In this document: one piece after another, positions 60,675-64,000 of the stretch | Numbering within the stretch: position 1 is the stretch's first letter | How the letters are laid out: each line of letters starts with the position of its first letter | DNA from: Melampsora larici-populina 98AG31 | Taxonomy: Eukaryota; Basidiomycota; Pucciniomycetes; Pucciniales; Melampsoraceae | DNA length: 64,000 bases | Assembly (NCBI RefSeq): GCF_000204055.1 | Contig: NW_006768790.1 | Coordinates: forward strand, 699,534 to 763,533 | Direction: 5' to 3' | Position numbers and translations under genes: made by a program | Notes under the pieces: model-generated | What the model saw: only the letters and a program-made list of their open reading frames with translations | Databases searched by the model: none | Told to the model about the DNA's origin: nothing

Positions 60675-61892
60675 AGGTGTTGGGGATCAAAAACTGATCG
60701 CCGCTGAACCCTGAACCCTTCGGGATACGCCTGTGACTGATGTTTTAGGCATCCGAATCAAGCTGAGCCTCCGAGACCGACAGCGCAGGTGAGGTTCCCG
60801 CGGGTAGCGGCGCTTTTGTTAAGCTGCGTGCCACAATGATGTTCATGGTTATATCAAAACGAACCTGTCAGACATGGGCTCGAAGCTTAGTTTAAAAAAC
60901 TAAAGACTAATAAAGCAGTCATTTAGTTGTAGCAAGGGTATATCTGTAGAATGAGTGAGGACTATCGTACCTTGTTGTCTTTTATTTATAAGCCTTTATG
61001 CAGAGGAAAAACCCGTTATATAGGATTTGGGAAGCAACAGATATATACATAGTTTGTCTCTTGTTTGTCAAGTAAACCATTCAAATCTCTGGTTGAAAAA
61101 GTAAGTTGATATGTACGCACGTAGTCTTTTTAATGAAGCAAGTCTTTCTATATCAAGGGGAGAGAGATTTCTGATCAATATTCACAGACTGAGAAGATCA
61201 AATAATTAAGCTAACAGCTCAAGGAGTCATTATATTCAAATTCATTTTTTTTAAATTGTTTCCAAAAAGCATTGAGGGTACAAGTAGCCACGTATATACA
61301 AACAGGAAAACCCTGTCAAGAAACTTGATAAAATTCGTTGGCAACACTTCTAGAATTCCTGAAATAAAAAAATCAAAGAAGTTTACACCTTGGCGCCCAA
61401 AACTTGAAATACATGGGACACTTTGAGTCTTTCAGTGAATATGACCAAAGTCCTATCAAAAGTATTTGGTAGATATAGGAGTTAGAAAAGAATCAGGGGG
61501 AGGGGGAAGACAACAAATCCAAAAAAGATGATGACCAGTAGACATAAAGAATTGCGGAGTATAGATAGTCAAGGTGTTGGCACGCATTCAATCAATCACG
61601 GCAATCATATCATGATTACGAGCCGTATTGGCGATAAAAGTTTGATGAGGATTTCTCCAGTATAATTTAGATTGGAAAAACTACACATTTCGGTAATATG
61701 AGTCCAAGCTAGAAGCTTTTGCATTAATTCCTGAAGATGACTGCTTACAAGACAAAAAGAATCAATATATTCATACATGTATATATAATCCGAACGAAAA
61801 AGGAAGAGGAAATGTGACTCACCTTCTAACGGGGTTGTGCAAAGAGCAGGTAGCGTCAATAGAACATTTAAGCCAGAGTAGTCGGAGAAGTC
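60675..61892. other. Intergenic region right of the secreted-protein cluster
   Basis: Upstream sequence of gene 3 followed by unassigned sequence; an 84-codon minus-strand frame at 61605-61859 may be 3' sequence of the next gene. No fourth paralogue found. Confidence 0.45.
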
Positions 61893-62336
61893 TCACTCTC
61901 TGCATTGATCAAAGAGGCCTTGGAATACAGCTAACCACAACCCAAAAAGGATAATGTAAGTAGAATGATTCCAGAAATCACGAGGAAAATTCGCAAGGAT
62001 CACCTTGTTGGCCCTTTGCACGGATGGGAATCGAGAACCTGGTGGAATAGGTGTTGGAATCATAGAAGTACTTGCAAGGAGTACGATTTGACGTTTCCGT
62101 GAAGGTCGATAAGTGTGCTTGCTAGTAGCTGTGAGACCGGGTTGTGCGCTAGTTTTGGTGATGTTGATGGTTTTGAACTGTCGAGATGGAAATTTTCTAC
62201 GTGAAGGCAGCATGGTAGGAGCTTTCTTGATGGAATTCAAGTTCTTATTTAGTCGCGTGGCTGATGATGAAGTCTGAGGTGGGGCTCCACGCCTAGGACA
62301 AGGCTGGGTGAAAGAATTGGGGGTGGGAAGTGACAT
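61893..62336 (-). CDS. Small basic protein, structure uncertain
   Basis: Unspliced, 147 residues from the ATG of MSLPTPNSF. The N-terminal two thirds are rich in Ser, Pro, Arg and Lys (RRGAPPQTSSSATRLNKNLN, LPSRRKFPSRQFK); the last 30 residues contain a hydrophobic stretch (STYIILFGLWLAVFQGLF). An alternative model splices GTGATC (62003) to an AG at 61919, giving 127 residues ending SETSPTTLA, which would remove the hydrophobic part; that intron would be 85 nt, the local norm. I cannot choose between them and do not recognise the family. Confidence 0.4.
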   Translation of the reverse strand: MSLPTPNSFTQPCPRRGAPPQTSSSATRLNKNLNSIKKAPTMLPSRRKFPSRQFKTINITKTSAQPGLTATSKHTYRPSRKRQIVLLASTSMIPTPIPPGSRFPSVQRANKVILANFPRDFWNHSTYIILFGLWLAVFQGLFDQCRE

Positions 62337-64000
62337 GATGAAAGAATTATATGACAATTGAAAGAAGGAATATTTGTTTCAAAGGCAGAAGACTCAAAGA
62401 AGGTAAAAATGAGCGAAGAAAGCTTTTTTAACGAGTGAAATGTATCAAGTTTAAAGATGCTGATCCAAACAAGGTATCTGGCAAACAGGCTTCCTTGATC
62501 CGTACTTTTGAAGGATCTTGACGCCGGGGCTCAAGTTGACCAACGTCAAATCCTTTTATAGAACACCCATGATGACCAATATCGCGTTGAACACTTTCAT
62601 TCCATGGACCCTTTGGACGATGTGGTGTAACCAGCTCATACGTTTCTTGGATCAATTTAGAACAATCCCTGAGGCGATCTATGATACTTCTGTGTTCTAA
62701 AGGTGTTTGGATCTCCTTCTTTATCTTACTTCCTCTTTGGGTCGTTGCAACATTTTCCCAAAACTTCTTTGGCTAGATTTGAGAGGGTCATGGACACATT
62801 CAAATGTGATATAGCGTCTGAAAGGGTGTTTTTTGTTTTGAACACGGCATGGGATATTTGGGGATTATGATAATTGAATGAACCCATCCATTCGATAGCA
62901 TTGAAATTGAAGAAACCAATTATTCCAGGGTGATCACCAAGAGTTGAATTTAAAAAGTGTGATGGCCTTTTGATTGGGCTTATCTAACCCATCGTTGATG
63001 ATTGCCCTGACCTTATGCAGTATGACGTAGGCGATGTATAAGATCTACAAAGAGATGAATCTGGGTCTTGTTTTCCTTCACTCATTCCCTTACCGATACT
63101 CAACCTTCTGCGAGTAACTTTTCTCTTCCAATGTTGATTTGAACTCCTTATAGCTGTTTACATATTGACCTTGGATAAATCTTGGCTCAGCATAACAACG
63201 CGTCCAGTGAACATAATTCGTCTTTTCTTATGATCACGATTTTACCAACAGACATACGCGCATCGATCATCTGCTTCCACCGGTAACGTCGATTGAAGTT
63301 CATTCCTCAATAGCCACGTTAATGTTAGTTGTTGGTTTGCCTGATTTCGAAGGGAATCGGTTGATTGCGATGTGAATTATTTATGTATAGGCTCTCGATC
63401 ATCTTCAATTGAGCAGAGCTTTTTCAACTGACTGGCTTTACAAATTCGCAGAAATCGTGTCTTTGTAGACCAACTCCAAGACCCAATGCCTTAAAACGCG
63501 ACAGCTTCTACGCTGTGATCGAAGGATGAAGGATGCGGTCGGGGATGAGAAGGAATAGCACAGGGGTCTCATGTTTGTAAGCATAGGTGCTGAAAGAAAA
63601 TTGTAGAAAGAACACTCTCGAATGTTGAACCCCTTTTGCGCAGATCATCTTCAGGTGAATCTCGATTGAACAATTTTGCAAGAGTAGAACTTGCTTTTCG
63701 TGTGAAATTTGAATGTTGAGAATGAAGAAGATAGGAGAAGCTTCGTTTGTGTGACTGATTTGAACTTTGAAGTCTTGACCTATCTGGACGATATGGTCAC
63801 CGCGTCGTCAAGATCGATCGGCGGTGAAGCTTACGACCGCTCGAGAATGTATTAAAGTCTCGAGCAGTTTAGCTCGATTGAAAGTTTGGCGACTTTTGAA
63901 TATCAGGAGCCTCCTTCCCAGCTTTATAAGCTCCACTTCCAAACGATTAAATACATCCTCAAAGCACTTCATCAAGTTTTATCACCAATCAATTACTTAC
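62337..64000. other. Unassigned right edge
   Basis: Frames of 75 and 60 codons at 62428-62700 lack features. The last 150 bases contain TTTATAAGC (about 63923) and then C/A-rich text and may be the promoter and leader of a plus-strand gene beyond the window. Confidence 0.4.

Overview
The window looks like nuclear DNA of a filamentous basidiomycete, most likely a rust fungus (Pucciniales). The signs are A+T-rich intergenic DNA, genes with many short introns (about 65-130 nt, GTAAGT-like donors), serine/proline-rich regulatory proteins, several families of transposable elements and a tandem cluster of small secreted cysteine-rich proteins. The order-level call is an inference, because no species marker was recognised. 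No bacterial-type operons, CRISPR arrays, rRNA or tRNA genes were seen.

Layout. (1) 1.5-5.3 kb: a 1223-residue Ser/Pro-rich protein of unknown function, minus strand. (2) 5.3-33 kb: a transposon-rich block. It starts with repeat fragments, then a complete hAT element (8841-12275) with 16-bp terminal inverted repeats, an 8-bp target duplication and a three-exon transposase carrying one in-frame stop. Next comes a nest of Ty1/copia elements: copia B (minus strand, 14212-26439) sits in an older inverted-repeat sequence, and copia A (plus strand, 14383-20925) has inserted into the 3' LTR of B. Both keep near-identical LTRs and exact 5-bp target duplications but damaged gag-pol. To the right are a roughly 3.4-kb inverted-repeat element, a 54-bp palindrome with CACTA hallmarks, a PIF/Harbinger-like element and several miniature inverted-repeat elements. 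(3) 33.8-35.9 kb: a possible tiny secreted peptide and a FAM72-family gene, plus strand. (4) 38.6-43.2 kb, minus strand: a Sec4/Ypt2 (Rab8-type) GTPase in eight exons and a protein with two matching C-x2-C-x4-C-x8-C motifs. (5) 43.2-48.7 kb: intergenic, with miniature elements. (6) 48.7-54.6 kb, minus strand: a CDCA7-like zf-4CXXC_R1 protein and mitochondrial SCO1. A 1.4-kb long-TIR element ends 59 bp upstream of the SCO1 start codon. (7) 56.9-60.6 kb, minus strand: three tandem paralogues of a small secreted eight-cysteine protein, each with one intron at the same place. (8) 61.9-62.3 kb: a small basic protein of uncertain structure, then unassigned sequence.

The genes are individually transcribed and form no pathway. 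Housekeeping genes (exocytic Rab, copper chaperone, FAM72, CDCA7-like) lie beside fast-changing material (transposons, secreted-protein cluster). Exon joins were chosen by hand from GT/AG sites; all joined coding lengths are multiples of three and the reading frames agree across joins.
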